A DNA stretch of 64,000 nucleotides from Hyphomicrobiales bacterium (GCA_021775755.1 JAJFHE010000075.1:1-64000), one strand, 5' to 3'. Shown: positions 26,166 to 34,413, counted from the stretch's first letter. Numbers and translations: made by a program. The notes: generated by a model from the letters alone, not told the origin.

Positions 26166-26615
26166 ATGAATTGGAAGATTCCCCGCGCGTCAACCGCGCT
26201 CGGCACGCTCGCCATCGTCATTGTCTCGGGCGCCGCAATCGCCGCATCGACCTATGACGCGATGGTTGAGCGCGCCGTGCCCGGCACCACGCTGAATTAC
26301 GAGAACATCAACCCGGCCATTCAGATGGCGACGGCGTATGGCGACAAAGGGGCGGGGGAACACGGAACGTTTGGCCGTTTTCCCGGCAATTTCATTACGC
26401 CGTTCCACACCCATTCGGGTGCTTACCACGGCGTCGTCATCAAAGGTGTTATGACCAATCCTTTCAAGGACGAGGCCAATCCGCCTCAGCTTCCGCCGGG
26501 GTCATACTGGTACGTGCCGGCAAATTCGGTACATGCCACGGCCTGCGTTTCGGCAACGCCGTGCGAGTTCTACTTCCATGCCGAATCCGCGTTTGACTTC
26601 CATCCGGCGGAATAA
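26166..26615 (+). CDS. Exported DUF4437-like cupin protein
   Basis: A 149-residue protein with a signal peptide (TALGTLAIVIVSGAAIAAS) and a single cupin fold: FGRFPGNFITPFHTHSGAYHGVVIKG supplies the two conserved histidines, and PPGSYWYVPANSVHATAC the third. Two cysteines (in TACVSATPCEF) may form a disulfide. Similar exported proteins are annotated DUF4437 and are of unknown function. It is divergent from the AraC-type regulator and followed by a strong hairpin, so it is likely a one-gene transcription unit. Confidence 0.75.
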   Translation: MNWKIPRASTALGTLAIVIVSGAAIAASTYDAMVERAVPGTTLNYENINPAIQMATAYGDKGAGEHGTFGRFPGNFITPFHTHSGAYHGVVIKGVMTNPFKDEANPPQLPPGSYWYVPANSVHATACVSATPCEFYFHAESAFDFHPAE

Positions 26616-26625
26616 CATTCGTTGC

Positions 26626-26665
26626 GCGCACCGTCCGGGCACTGTCGAGGTGCCGGGCGGTGCGC
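26626..26665 (+). terminator. GC-rich hairpin after exported cupin gene
   Basis: GCGCACCG at 26626 pairs with CGGTGCGC ending at 26665, and the inner CCGGGCAC pairs with GTGCCGGG with a one-base bulge, giving about 15-16 pairs around a TGTCGAG loop. It starts 10 bases after the stop. The T-run is poor, but the stem is strong enough to end or protect the message. Confidence 0.6.
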
Positions 26666-26736
26666 ATCGTCGTTGACCGGGCCTGCGAGACCGGGGCATT
26701 GTCGCATGATGTTCATGGCCGTTCCCGGAGGTTCGC

Positions 26737-27759
26737 GTGATCGAGAAACCGCTCACCGGTGCGATTGGCGCCGAAATTGAAGGCGTCGATCTGACAGCGC
26801 CCATCACCGGCAATCTTGTCGCGGCGTTGCGCGCCGCTCTTGACAAGCATCTGGTGATCTTTTTTCGCGACCAGCACCTCACCATCGCGCAGCAGAAAGC
26901 GCTGACTGAGGCGTTCGGTCCATTAATGACGCTGCCCTATGTAACGCCGACGTCAGACGACCCGCAAGTCATCGCGGTGCTCAAGGAAGCCGATGAAGGC
27001 GGGGGTGTTTTCGGCGGCGACTGGCATTCCGACTTCAGCTTCCTGCCCAAGCCGCCGGCGGGTTCCGTGCTCAGTGCGCACGAGATCCCCGAATATGGCG
27101 GCGATACCATGTGGGCTAACCAGATAGCGGCGTGGGAGGCGCTGCCCGAAGCGCTCAAGGGGTTGCTTGAGGGACGCGATGCCATCCACGTCGGCAAGCC
27201 CTACGGCGTCAGGTGGGCGCCGCCGAAAGACACGCGCTCGGGCGCATCGATCAAAATGACGCGCGGCGATCCCAAGGCGGATGAAGAACGCCGCCATCCG
27301 GCGATGCGCACCTGTCCCCGCACCGACTGCAAGTCGCTCTACATCAACCCGATTTACGTGACGCGGCTCGACGGCCTTTCCGAAGACGAGAGCCGCCCGA
27401 TCATCGACCAGCTTCAACGCCACGCGACGCGGCCTGAATTCTGCTGCCGGTTTCGCTGGAGTGTGGGCGCGGTCGCCGTCTGGGACAACTTCAAAACCCA
27501 GCACTACGCGGTGAACGACTACGCAGGCCACCGCCGGCTCATGTACCGGACGACTTTTTCGCAAAAGCAGGTCTGTTTCTCGTGTGTGGACCGCCGCTCT
27601 GGCGTCGGGCCGCGACGGTGGGTGGCACAGAAAACCGGCAGTAAAGTGCTCTTCCGTGCTTGTCCCTCATGTCGCATTGCAGCGCTCGGGACCTTCGTCG
27701 CAAAATCCGTACCGGTTTTTGCCAAAGTTGTGTGGAACAGAAGTGTGAGGGTGATGTGA
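26737..27759 (+). CDS. TauD/TfdA-family Fe(II)/2-oxoglutarate dioxygenase with aberrant C-terminal tail
   Basis: These cytoplasmic enzymes hydroxylate small molecules using Fe(II) and 2-oxoglutarate. The iron ligands are His97 and Asp99 (DWHSDF) and His256 (TQHYAVNDY), and Arg266 or Arg271 in HRRLMYR is suited to bind 2-oxoglutarate. Family members usually end 10-20 residues after this last motif, near 280-290 aa, but this frame runs on to 340. The extra 65 residues (VCFSCVDRRSGVG onward) are rich in Arg and Cys and do not look like the family. The GTG start at 26737 has CCGGAGG upstream. The stop overlaps the nnrS start by 4 bases. Confidence 0.8.
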   Translation: MIEKPLTGAIGAEIEGVDLTAPITGNLVAALRAALDKHLVIFFRDQHLTIAQQKALTEAFGPLMTLPYVTPTSDDPQVIAVLKEADEGGGVFGGDWHSDFSFLPKPPAGSVLSAHEIPEYGGDTMWANQIAAWEALPEALKGLLEGRDAIHVGKPYGVRWAPPKDTRSGASIKMTRGDPKADEERRHPAMRTCPRTDCKSLYINPIYVTRLDGLSEDESRPIIDQLQRHATRPEFCCRFRWSVGAVAVWDNFKTQHYAVNDYAGHRRLMYRTTFSQKQVCFSCVDRRSGVGPRRWVAQKTGSKVLFRACPSCRIAALGTFVAKSVPVFAKVVWNRSVRVM

Positions 27760-28937
27760 CGAGCACGGCTGAGCAGGTTCGATCCTACCGGGGGCCGGCC
27801 ATTCTGAGCTTCGGCTTCAGGCCGTTTTTTCTGGCGGGCGGCGTATGGGCCGCCGTTGTCGTGGCGCTCTGGCTGCCGCTGCTGTCGGGCCATCTTGAAC
27901 TGCCGTCCGCATTCGCGCCGGTCGAATGGCATGTGCATGAACTGCTTTACGGCTATGTGCCGGCGATCGTTGCGGGCTTCCTTCTGACCGCGGTTCCGAA
28001 CTGGACCGGGCGGCTCCCCGTCGTCGGCAATCTGCTTTTGTATCTCTTCGTGGTGTGGGTGGTCGGGCGTCTAGCCATTCTCTTTTCTGCGTGGCTTGGA
28101 CCGGTCCCTGCCGCCATCCTCGATCTGGCGTTTCTGGCGGCACTTGCCGCGGTCATTGCGCGCGAGATCATTGCGGCAAAGAATTTGCGCAACCTCAAGA
28201 TCCTTATCGTCATCGGGTTGCTGTTTGCCGGTAACGCCGTATTCCACTGGGAGGCGGTGAACGGCACTGGTGGCGGCTATGGTGCGCGCGGCGGTATCGC
28301 GGCGGTCATCCTCCTGATCATGGTGATCGGCGGTCGCGTCATTCCAAGTTTCACGCGCAACTGGCTCGTCAAGCAGGGCGAGGGGCGGTTGCCGGCGGCT
28401 TTCAGCAAGATCGATATTGCCGTTATCGCGGTAAGCGCTTTGGCGCTTGCGGTCTGGGTCGCCGTTCCCGGTCACACCGCAACGGCCGTTCTGGCAGTGA
28501 TCGCCGGGGGCGCGAATGTGCTCAGGCTGGCGCGGTGGGCGGGGGAGAGGACATTTTCCGAACGGCTTGTCCTCATTCTGCATGTCGCCTTCGCGTTTGT
28601 TCCGCTTGGATTTTTTGCTTTGGCGTTCAGCATCTGGCGACCGGAACTTCTGGCGCCTCAAGACGCCCTGCATGCCTGGACCATGGGCGCTATCGGTCAG
28701 ATGACGCTGGCCATCATGACCCGTGCAAGCCTTGGCCATGTCGGGCGGCCATTGCATGCATCGCTTCGCATTCAGTTCATTTATGCAGCGGCTTTCGTCG
28801 CGGTGTGCGCGCGGCTCTCGGCAGGTTTCGACATTTCCCGCGATGCGATGCTCGCTCTTTCCGCCGGTGCCTGGGTGGCGGCATTCGCGGGCTTCATTGT
28901 TGTCTTCGGTCCCTTGTTGGCGAGGTCGCGCGCCTGA
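27756..28937 (+). CDS. nnrS: NnrS family membrane protein
   Basis: A 393-residue polytopic heme-copper membrane protein of the NnrS family, which is linked to resistance to nitric-oxide stress. It shows about 12 hydrophobic segments and family histidines in FAPVEWHVHELLYGYVPAIVAGFLLTA, GNAVFHWEAVN and HAWTMGAIGQMTLAIMTRASLGH. The GTG at 27756 overlaps the dioxygenase stop (GTGA) and has GAGGG just upstream. No FNR-type palindrome was seen next to it. The low-oxygen gene cluster begins about 4 kb away. Confidence 0.9.
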   Translation: MTSTAEQVRSYRGPAILSFGFRPFFLAGGVWAAVVVALWLPLLSGHLELPSAFAPVEWHVHELLYGYVPAIVAGFLLTAVPNWTGRLPVVGNLLLYLFVVWVVGRLAILFSAWLGPVPAAILDLAFLAALAAVIAREIIAAKNLRNLKILIVIGLLFAGNAVFHWEAVNGTGGGYGARGGIAAVILLIMVIGGRVIPSFTRNWLVKQGEGRLPAAFSKIDIAVIAVSALALAVWVAVPGHTATAVLAVIAGGANVLRLARWAGERTFSERLVLILHVAFAFVPLGFFALAFSIWRPELLAPQDALHAWTMGAIGQMTLAIMTRASLGHVGRPLHASLRIQFIYAAAFVAVCARLSAGFDISRDAMLALSAGAWVAAFAGFIVVFGPLLARSRA

Positions 28938-28943
28938 AACGGT

Positions 28944-29948
28944 CTAGGTCTTCGACGCCGTGCGGTGCCAGTGGTAGATATCGCGCAACGACACGGCGAT
29001 CGGGCGCGGCCGATAGTCAAACTCCCGCGCCGCTTTGTCATGCGAGCAGTTGCGGTTGGAGTGTTTCAGGATCATCAGCGATTCATAGGTGTAAAGCGGC
29101 GGCGTGCCGGTCAGCCGGCTCCAGCCTTTGAGAAACGGCAGCCCCGCCAGCGCCGACCAGACCGGCAGCGGATAGCGCGATTTCCATTCCAGTATTCCAG
29201 CGATTGAAGCGCACTGTTCCGCAAGGTCGGCGATCGAGACCCAGTGACCGGAAACGATATAGCGCTCCGTGCGGCGGCCCTTCTCCATGGCGGCAATCGC
29301 GGCCTCGGCCACGTCGCGGGCATCGACCCAGTCGAAGCCGCCGTCGATCACGGCCGGCAGTTTGCCGGAGAACAGACCGGTCAGCATCTGCCCGGCGCGC
29401 GAGCCGAAAAAGTCGTGCGGACCGATGACGCCGGTGGGATTGAGAATGGTGACATCCAGACCCTCCGAGGCAGCGCTCAAAACTTCCGCTTCGCCGAGTG
29501 CCTTCGACCGGTCGTAGATGAAACAGTCCGCATCGGCCAGCGGGTGGGTCTCGTCGACGACGGCATCGGCGGCGCGATATTTGAAGGCGTGGATCGAGCT
29601 CACATGGACGAGCTTCCGGACCCCCAGACGGTGGCATGTGCGGGCGACATTGCGCGGGCCTTCGACATTGGTGCGCATGACGTGACCGTGCGGGTCGCCA
29701 TCGATTGAAATCACACCGGCAAGGTTTATCACGGCGTCCACGGAGCTGAACGCTTCTTCAAGGCTTGCCGGATCGAGCACGTCGGCCTGGATGGTTTCAA
29801 CATCAAGGCAGTCGAGAGCGGTGAGGGTGGCGGATGTGCGGTAGAGCGCACGAACCGTAAAGCCGGCATCGAGCAGGGTGCGCACCAGATTGGCGCCGAG
29901 ATGTCCGGTGGCGCCGGTAACCGCAACCCTCGTGCCGCCGCGGCTCAC
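28944..29948 (-). CDS. NAD-dependent epimerase/dehydratase family protein
   Basis: A 334-residue extended short-chain dehydrogenase/reductase. It has the NAD(P)-binding motif GATGHLGANL near residue 12, an HVSSIHAF strand, and a catalytic Tyr-x3-Lys pair in FIYDRSKALGE. The C-terminal half resembles HpnA-like and sterol-type dehydrogenases. Its ATG overlaps the stop of the steroid-reductase-like gene by 4 bases, so the two probably act together on a lipid- or isoprenoid-like substrate. It converges with nnrS with a gap of only 6 bases. Confidence 0.83.
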   Translation of the reverse strand: MSRGGTRVAVTGATGHLGANLVRTLLDAGFTVRALYRTSATLTALDCLDVETIQADVLDPASLEEAFSSVDAVINLAGVISIDGDPHGHVMRTNVEGPRNVARTCHRLGVRKLVHVSSIHAFKYRAADAVVDETHPLADADCFIYDRSKALGEAEVLSAASEGLDVTILNPTGVIGPHDFFGSRAGQMLTGLFSGKLPAVIDGGFDWVDARDVAEAAIAAMEKGRRTERYIVSGHWVSIADLAEQCASIAGILEWKSRYPLPVWSALAGLPFLKGWSRLTGTPPLYTYESLMILKHSNRNCSHDKAAREFDYRPRPIAVSLRDIYHWHRTASKT

Positions 29949-30703
29949 AGGATGCCCGGGATGATGGCGCGGCGCTCGCGCGGGTAGTCGGCGAAGCGTT
30001 CACGGTACCATCTGTGATGACTGATCGACCGGGGGATCAGATTTGCCGCCGTCCAGACGGCAAACGCGAGCGCCGGCAGGTTCCAGCACATGATCGCAAA
30101 CCCCGCCCACTCGACAATTTCACCCAAATGGTTCGGGCACGATACCAGCGCGAACAGTCCGCCGCGGGGGATCTTGTAACCACCGCCGCCGGGCTCGCGC
30201 AGGCGCAGCAGAATATTGTCCGAAGAAATGTTGAGTGCAGCGCCCGCGCAAAACAAGAGCATGCCGATTATGAACCGGGGATCGGCCAGCCAGTCTTCGG
30301 GATAAGGTCCGCCCAGGCCGCCCAGATAGTACCCGTTGCTCCAGCCATTGATGCCGTTGAACCCGATGGCGGATGCGACAATGGCCACGGGGATGGTCTT
30401 GCCCGATGTGCGCATGCGCATGGGAAACACGAGACTGCGGTGGATGTAGTGCGCCATCCACAGGGCGAAGAAGATCCATGCGACACCGCCCACGCCGCCG
30501 CCGGTCACGAAGCACCAGGCGAAGGCGATCGGCGACACGAGCTCCATGACGACCCAGCCCGCGCGGTTGTCCATCACCGGACCCCACGCGGTGCTGCGGT
30601 GGCGGCCATAGGGCGGCGTCAGAAAGAGTTGAATGGGCAGCAGCACAAGTGCAAGCGCGGTCCAGCCGTAAAGAAACGCGGTGAAAGTCTGGGCGTCCAC
30701 CAT
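29945..30703 (-). CDS. Steroid 5-alpha-reductase-like (DUF1295/3-oxo-5-alpha-steroid dehydrogenase) membrane protein
   Basis: A 252-residue integral membrane protein of the 3-oxo-5-alpha-steroid 4-dehydrogenase family. The C-terminal signature is intact: PRGGLFALVSCPNHLGEIVEWAGFA followed by ISHHRWYRERFADYPRERRAIIPGIL, including the Asn-His and terminal Tyr-Pro features used for NADPH binding. Such enzymes reduce a double bond next to a carbonyl in steroid- or prenol-like compounds. The ATG at 30703 begins the first membrane segment; an upstream in-frame start would add charged sequence. It lies 4 bases after the FlhB-like gene and overlaps the epimerase gene. Confidence 0.82.
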   Translation of the reverse strand: MVDAQTFTAFLYGWTALALVLLPIQLFLTPPYGRHRSTAWGPVMDNRAGWVVMELVSPIAFAWCFVTGGGVGGVAWIFFALWMAHYIHRSLVFPMRMRTSGKTIPVAIVASAIGFNGINGWSNGYYLGGLGGPYPEDWLADPRFIIGMLLFCAGAALNISSDNILLRLREPGGGGYKIPRGGLFALVSCPNHLGEIVEWAGFAIMCWNLPALAFAVWTAANLIPRSISHHRWYRERFADYPRERRAIIPGIL

Positions 30704-30707
30704 GCTC

Positions 30708-30986
30708 TCAGTTTCGTTCGCGGCCGGAATTGATAACGAAGGCGATGATCTGTGCGACCGCCTGATAGAGTTCCATCGGGATTTCCCGGTCAAGCTCAAT
30801 GCTGCTCAAGGCTTCGCTCAACAGCGCGTTTTCTTCGACCGGGACGCCATGTTCGCGTGCCACCGCAACGATCCGTTCCGCGACCTCACCTTCGCCCTTG
30901 GCGGTGACGCGGGGCGCGGCCTCGCCGTCATAGTGGAGGGCAACGGCTTTGCGCCGCGCCGGCGATGGGGGGGCGTTGTCAGCCAT
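30708..30986 (-). CDS. FlhB C-terminal-domain-like protein (EscU/YscU/HrcU family)
   Basis: A 92-residue protein like the cytoplasmic C-terminal domain of FlhB, the type III export switch, without the membrane part. The pattern RRKAVALHYDGEAAPRVTAKGEGEVAERI and VPVEENALLSEALSSIELDREIPMELYQAVAQIIAFV fits the family. The self-cleaving Asn-Pro-Thr-His motif of true FlhB is missing. Orphan copies of this domain are known near fliK-like genes, as here: the FliK-like gene ends 11 bases upstream. No other flagellar gene is in the window. Confidence 0.87.
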   Translation of the reverse strand: MADNAPPSPARRKAVALHYDGEAAPRVTAKGEGEVAERIVAVAREHGVPVEENALLSEALSSIELDREIPMELYQAVAQIIAFVINSGRERN

Positions 30987-30997
30987 GCCGGTTCACT

Positions 30998-32236
30998 TCA
31001 GGTCGCCTCATCGAGAAACGCTCCGGTGGGGCCCGTGTCATCGCGCGGCAGGCCGGCACGGATGTTTAACTCGGCCACTTCAAGGCCTTCGCCCTGCAGG
31101 CTGTCGCTGAGGTCGCCCTGATTCTGACGTAACTGCGCCGCACCTTCTTCCGTCTCCGCCCACAGCGTCACGCGCAGCGTCCCGGCCAGGAGAGCCACCT
31201 GCGCGGTGACGGCGCCAACTGGTTCGCCGGCGTCAAACGCAATGCGCACTCGCCATTGGGCCCCGTGTTCGTCGTCGCCGGCGCGGGCGGCGTCGCGCTC
31301 GATAAGAAACTGAATGCCGGTCATCCGGCCGTTCATGAGCATCGGCAGCTCGAAGGTCCATGTGGCCCCGGGTTTGTCGCCGCCGCCCGCGGTTCCTTCC
31401 CGACTATCGGGCAAAGAGGCGATCTGCGCGAGGCGCAGGCGCGACAGCGCCGAGCGTGTCTCGGCAAACAACAACCGCGCGAGTTCCGATTCGCTGGTGC
31501 CGTTGAGATCGGGCAGGGGCGCTTGCACGGGCGCGTGTGGAACGGCACCTTTGCGTGGTGGTGGTGCGGGTTTTCCTGTCACCGACTTTTGCGCAACCGC
31601 GGCATCACCGCCGGCCAGCGCGCGCAGGGCGCCCTGCATGGCGAGCAGTACGCCTTTCAGGTCGCCGGCAACCATGGTCCGGGGCACACCTTGTGCAAGT
31701 TTTGCCTCATAGAACAGACCTGAGTTTGCCGTCGCGCGCTGCACCGATTCCGCGGTTGGTCCGGTGCCGCCATCGAGCCGCAGTCCCAACAACTGGCCGA
31801 TCATCGTGTTCAGGGCGGGAGGGAGCGGGGCGCCGGCCGATTGCGCCGTATGGGCGGTGGCGATCAGCGGAGCGAGGCTGTTCTGCGTCGTGACCGCTTC
31901 TCGGGTGACGGTTGCGAGTGTTTGCGGCAGGGAAGGAGGCGATGCAGCGCCAGCCTGGCCTGCGGATGGTGTGGTGGAGGTGCCCGCCGGAACGACGCTC
32001 AAAGCGTTGCCGGAGCCGACGACCCGCAGCGCGACCGTTGTGCCGGGGCTGTGGTTACCGGGCAGTCTTGCCTCAAAGCTTGATGTGGCCGTGCTGAGGC
32101 GCAACGATCCGTCAACAAGACGAGCGTCGACGCGGGCCTGGATAATCTGGCCCGGACGCAGGTCTGCCAGGGTCCGTCCGCCGGCCTCGAGGTTCAAGGC
32201 CGCAGCGCCCCGGGCTCCCAGATGTTCTATCGCCAC
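30998..32236 (-). CDS. FliK-like flagellar hook-length control family protein
   Basis: A 412-residue protein rich in Ala, Pro, Gly and Thr in its first two thirds, with a C-terminal domain (about residues 290-400) of the FliK type: LPMLMNGRMTGIQFLIERD, WRVRIAFDAGEPVGAVTAQVALLAGTLRVTLWAE and LEVAELNIR. In flagella FliK measures hook length and switches the export gate. This copy sits outside a flagellar cluster, beside an FlhB-like orphan, and may be a paralogue with another role. The start is a GTG at 32236. Confidence 0.78.
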   Translation of the reverse strand: MAIEHLGARGAAALNLEAGGRTLADLRPGQIIQARVDARLVDGSLRLSTATSSFEARLPGNHSPGTTVALRVVGSGNALSVVPAGTSTTPSAGQAGAASPPSLPQTLATVTREAVTTQNSLAPLIATAHTAQSAGAPLPPALNTMIGQLLGLRLDGGTGPTAESVQRATANSGLFYEAKLAQGVPRTMVAGDLKGVLLAMQGALRALAGGDAAVAQKSVTGKPAPPPRKGAVPHAPVQAPLPDLNGTSESELARLLFAETRSALSRLRLAQIASLPDSREGTAGGGDKPGATWTFELPMLMNGRMTGIQFLIERDAARAGDDEHGAQWRVRIAFDAGEPVGAVTAQVALLAGTLRVTLWAETEEGAAQLRQNQGDLSDSLQGEGLEVAELNIRAGLPRDDTGPTGAFLDEAT

Positions 32237-32426
32237 AGCGCGGATCTTCCGTGTTTTCGCCCGCCGGCCCGGCGAATCACCGTCCCGGCGCCCGCCTACA
32301 GTGTCACGGCAGCGTCTTCATGTGTAGCGGTCGGGCGGAAAGGCGCTTCGGCATTAGAGAGTTGTTTACCGCCGTTGCGGCACACTCCGCGTATTGGGTG
32401 GGGCCCGGAGAGAGGTACTTCACGCT

Positions 32427-32744
32427 ATGGATTTTCAGTCAGACGATCAAACTGTCGAGCGCCGCACGGCGGAACGTCATGCCGGGACGCTGTCAGTGGC
32501 GCTTGGCGGCAATGGAGCCGTGCGCGGCCACACCATCGATATCGGATCTCGCGGTGTTCTTTGCAGCTTCGATGATGACCTGACGATGACGGTTGGCGAT
32601 GTCACCGAACTTGAGCTCGAACGCATCGGAGCATTGCGCGTGCGGCTGGTGTCGCACAGCTCGCACGGCAGTCACTTCGAATTCCGCGGTCTCGCTGGCG
32701 ATGCCCGCGCGCGGCTCGATGCCGTACTTGCGGAGATGGGCTAA
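32427..32744 (+). CDS. PilZ-domain protein
   Basis: A 105-residue single-domain PilZ protein: RRTAERHAG near residues 12-20 is the arginine motif, TIDIGSRGVLCSF the D-x-S-x-x-G motif, followed by GDVTELELERIGALRVRLV. The ATG at 32427 is preferred to an in-frame start at 32394 because the domain begins there. It is divergent from the FliK-like operon, which fits a c-di-GMP link to motility, although that is inference. A perfect 8-bp hairpin begins directly after the stop. Confidence 0.82.
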   Translation: MDFQSDDQTVERRTAERHAGTLSVALGGNGAVRGHTIDIGSRGVLCSFDDDLTMTVGDVTELELERIGALRVRLVSHSSHGSHFEFRGLAGDARARLDAVLAEMG

Positions 32745-32766
32745 GCCGCTTCTCGCACGAAGCGGC
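32745..32766. terminator. Hairpin between convergent pilZ and cytochrome c genes
   Basis: GCCGCTTC (32745-32752) pairs perfectly with GAAGCGGC (32759-32766) around a 6-base loop, starting at the base after the pilZ stop. The cytochrome c gene ends 26 bases on from the opposite strand, so the hairpin can serve both directions. There is no T-run. Confidence 0.6.
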
Positions 32767-32791
32767 CTGCCGCCGTTGCCGGGCGTGAGTG

Positions 32792-33214
32792 TTACTCCGC
32801 CCGTTCAGTGATGCTTTCCAGATAAGCAGCAATGTTTTCGCGCAGCGCAAGCTTGCGGAACATGTTGCGCATTTTCGTGCGCACGCTGTTTGAATCCAGA
32901 TAGCCTTTGAGAAACGCGACCGGGTCTTCCAGATACGCAACGAGGTTCTCGACCGTCCAGGTCAGCCCCTGGGTTCCGGCTTCCGTAAAGGATTCCGAAT
33001 AGTTGTAGTCCGGTGCTGTCCCGGCCTGCCGGCCAATGAGGTTATGGAGGCTGGGGCCGACGCGGTTGGTGCCTTCATCCACGGAATGACACGATTTGCA
33101 GCGCCTGAAGTCGCTCTCGCCCTGGGACGCGTCGCCCGCGGCCAGGGCCGGGTTCGCGAAGAGGCCTGCGGCGATGATCAGGACAGGGGCAATAGGTGAC
33201 GTCAATCGGGACAT
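32792..33214 (-). CDS. Class I (c2-type) cytochrome c
   Basis: A 140-residue periplasmic electron carrier with a signal peptide (PVLIIAAGLFANPALA) and one heme c site, CKSCH in FRRCKSCHSVDEGTNRVGPSLHNLIGR. The sixth heme ligand is probably the methionine in VRTKMRN. The ATG at 33214 starts the signal peptide. An upstream ATG at 33248-33250 would add 12 unlikely residues. It probably delivers electrons to a terminal oxidase such as the cbb3 enzyme encoded nearby. It may be expressed from the long intergenic region that also holds two FNR-type boxes, although these lie nearer to the regulator gene. Confidence 0.88.
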   Translation of the reverse strand: MSRLTSPIAPVLIIAAGLFANPALAAGDASQGESDFRRCKSCHSVDEGTNRVGPSLHNLIGRQAGTAPDYNYSESFTEAGTQGLTWTVENLVAYLEDPVAFLKGYLDSNSVRTKMRNMFRKLALRENIAAYLESITERAE

Positions 33215-33551
33215 TTGTGTTCTCCGTGAGGGGTCGGTTGCTGCGATCATGAGCGGTCGGGGAAAGCCTGACCGTCTTTCTTGTTGTTCGGGCAGAGGTT
33301 GTGTCGGGTGAGCGGCGTTAAGGCAACGGGGCGTGTTGCCGCGCCGGGAAGGATCTGAAATGTCGCGGTGTGGCCCCGGCCGCCGCGCTTTGGGGGTTTG
33401 CCGTTTGGTGGTGGCACGCGGCGCCGGGGCTCATCTCGTGCGATCCTCTGACGGCCGCCATCCCGGATCGGGTGTGCGTCCGGAGCGGGGAGCACGGGAT
33501 ACCAATCGCATGAGCGATGGTTCACCCTATGCCTGGGGTGCGGATTTCAGG

Positions 33552-33565
33552 TTGATCTGCGTCAA
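33552..33565. promoter_or_regulatory. FNR/FixK-type box (distal)
   Basis: TTGATCTGCGTCAA matches the TTGAT-N4-ATCAA consensus with one change (G for A at the first base of the second half). It lies 112 bases before the crp/fnr-type gene start at 33678. Confidence 0.65.
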
Positions 33566-33604
33566 CGGGCACCCCATCGGTGCGGCGGCGGCACAGCGGG
33601 AGAA

Positions 33605-33618
33605 TTGACTCAAGTCAA
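33605..33618. promoter_or_regulatory. FNR/FixK-type box (proximal)
   Basis: TTGACTCAAGTCAA has perfectly symmetrical outer halves (TTGAC and GTCAA) with FNR spacing. It ends 59 bases before the start of the crp/fnr-type gene, close to the usual activating position. Confidence 0.75.
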
Positions 33619-33677
33619 TGTAAGGCTTTGGCACGGAGTTCATTGTGTGCGCGGTCGAAGAGGCGCGGAGGAGACCC

Positions 33678-34370
33678 ATGCCATCCTTCAGCGACAGTGA
33701 TTTTGAGGTTTTGCGCAATGCGTGTCTGGTGACGCACAACAGCGCGGCTGCGCTGGCACGCCATAATCTGCAACCGGTGATGCGTAATGCGGCTCGTAAT
33801 TCGATACTGATCGAAGAAGGCCACGGTATTTCTCATCTGCTTGTGTTGACGAGCGGGCGCGTCGAATTTTCCTGCATTACGCCGGACGGAGATGCCGCGA
33901 TTGTCGATCTGGTTCGGCCGACACGCGCTTTGTTGCTGCCGGCACTTCTGGCGGGCGGCATTTCTCCGGTGCAGGCGCGCGCGCTCGACCGTGTCGGGTT
34001 GCTGCAATTGTCCGCGGAGGCTTATCTGGAGGCGGTCGCGAGCGATCTCGATATCGCAATCTCCGCTGCCCGCGCGGCGGCGCGCGACCACACTCTCATG
34101 ACCGCGCAACTAAAGGCGCTCAAGACGGAAACGTCTTTGCAGCGGTTCTGCCGTTATCTCCTCAACCTGCGTGGAGAGGCGAGCGCCGGGCGGTCGATCC
34201 GCCTGCCCTTCAGCAAGCGGCTGACGGCTGGCTTTCTCAGCATGACGCCTGCAACCCTGTCGCGCATACTTGTTGACGTGAGAGGACTGGGCGTGGAAGT
34301 AAGCGGCAGCGAGGTGCGTATCACCGATGCGTCGAGATTAAACGAAGTGCTCGGCCGCGACCCGCTCTAG
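33678..34370 (+). CDS. Crp/Fnr-family transcriptional regulator without Fe-S cysteines
   Basis: A 230-residue regulator with an N-terminal cyclic-nucleotide-binding-like barrel and a C-terminal winged helix (TAGFLSMTPATLSRILVDVRGLGVEV). It lacks the N-terminal cysteine cluster of FNR, so it does not sense oxygen through a 4Fe-4S centre; members of this type include Dnr/NnrR-like regulators of nitrogen-oxide metabolism. GGAGGAG just upstream sets the ATG at 33678 over an in-frame start at 33645. Two FNR-type boxes precede it. It is followed, 43 bases on, by a TupA-like binding protein gene, probably in the same operon. Confidence 0.85.
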   Translation: MPSFSDSDFEVLRNACLVTHNSAAALARHNLQPVMRNAARNSILIEEGHGISHLLVLTSGRVEFSCITPDGDAAIVDLVRPTRALLLPALLAGGISPVQARALDRVGLLQLSAEAYLEAVASDLDIAISAARAAARDHTLMTAQLKALKTETSLQRFCRYLLNLRGEASAGRSIRLPFSKRLTAGFLSMTPATLSRILVDVRGLGVEVSGSEVRITDASRLNEVLGRDPL

Positions 34371-34413
34371 GTCGTGCGACCAGGGTCACACACTCATTCA
34401 TGCAGCAGGATTC

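Larger units (their letters stand above)
33215..33677. other. Divergent regulatory region between cytochrome c and crp/fnr-type gene
   Basis: This 463-base stretch holds two FNR-type palindromes in its right third, given separately. The left two thirds are GC-rich and show no gene that I would accept; an open frame on each strand there is out of character with known families. Promoters for both neighbours must lie here. Confidence 0.6.

Noticed and set aside
27660-27755. nnrS starting upstream at 27660
   Set aside because: The added residues are Arg/Cys-rich and unlike NnrS; the GTG at 27756 with GAGGG upstream begins the family sequence.
31256-31723. Open frame opposite the FliK-like gene
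   Set aside because: No family match and the FliK-like C-terminal domain is convincing on the other strand.
33247-33608. Open frames on both strands in the cytochrome c/crp intergenic region
   Set aside because: Compositions are unlike proteins, one runs over an FNR box, and none has a ribosome site. Treated as a control region.
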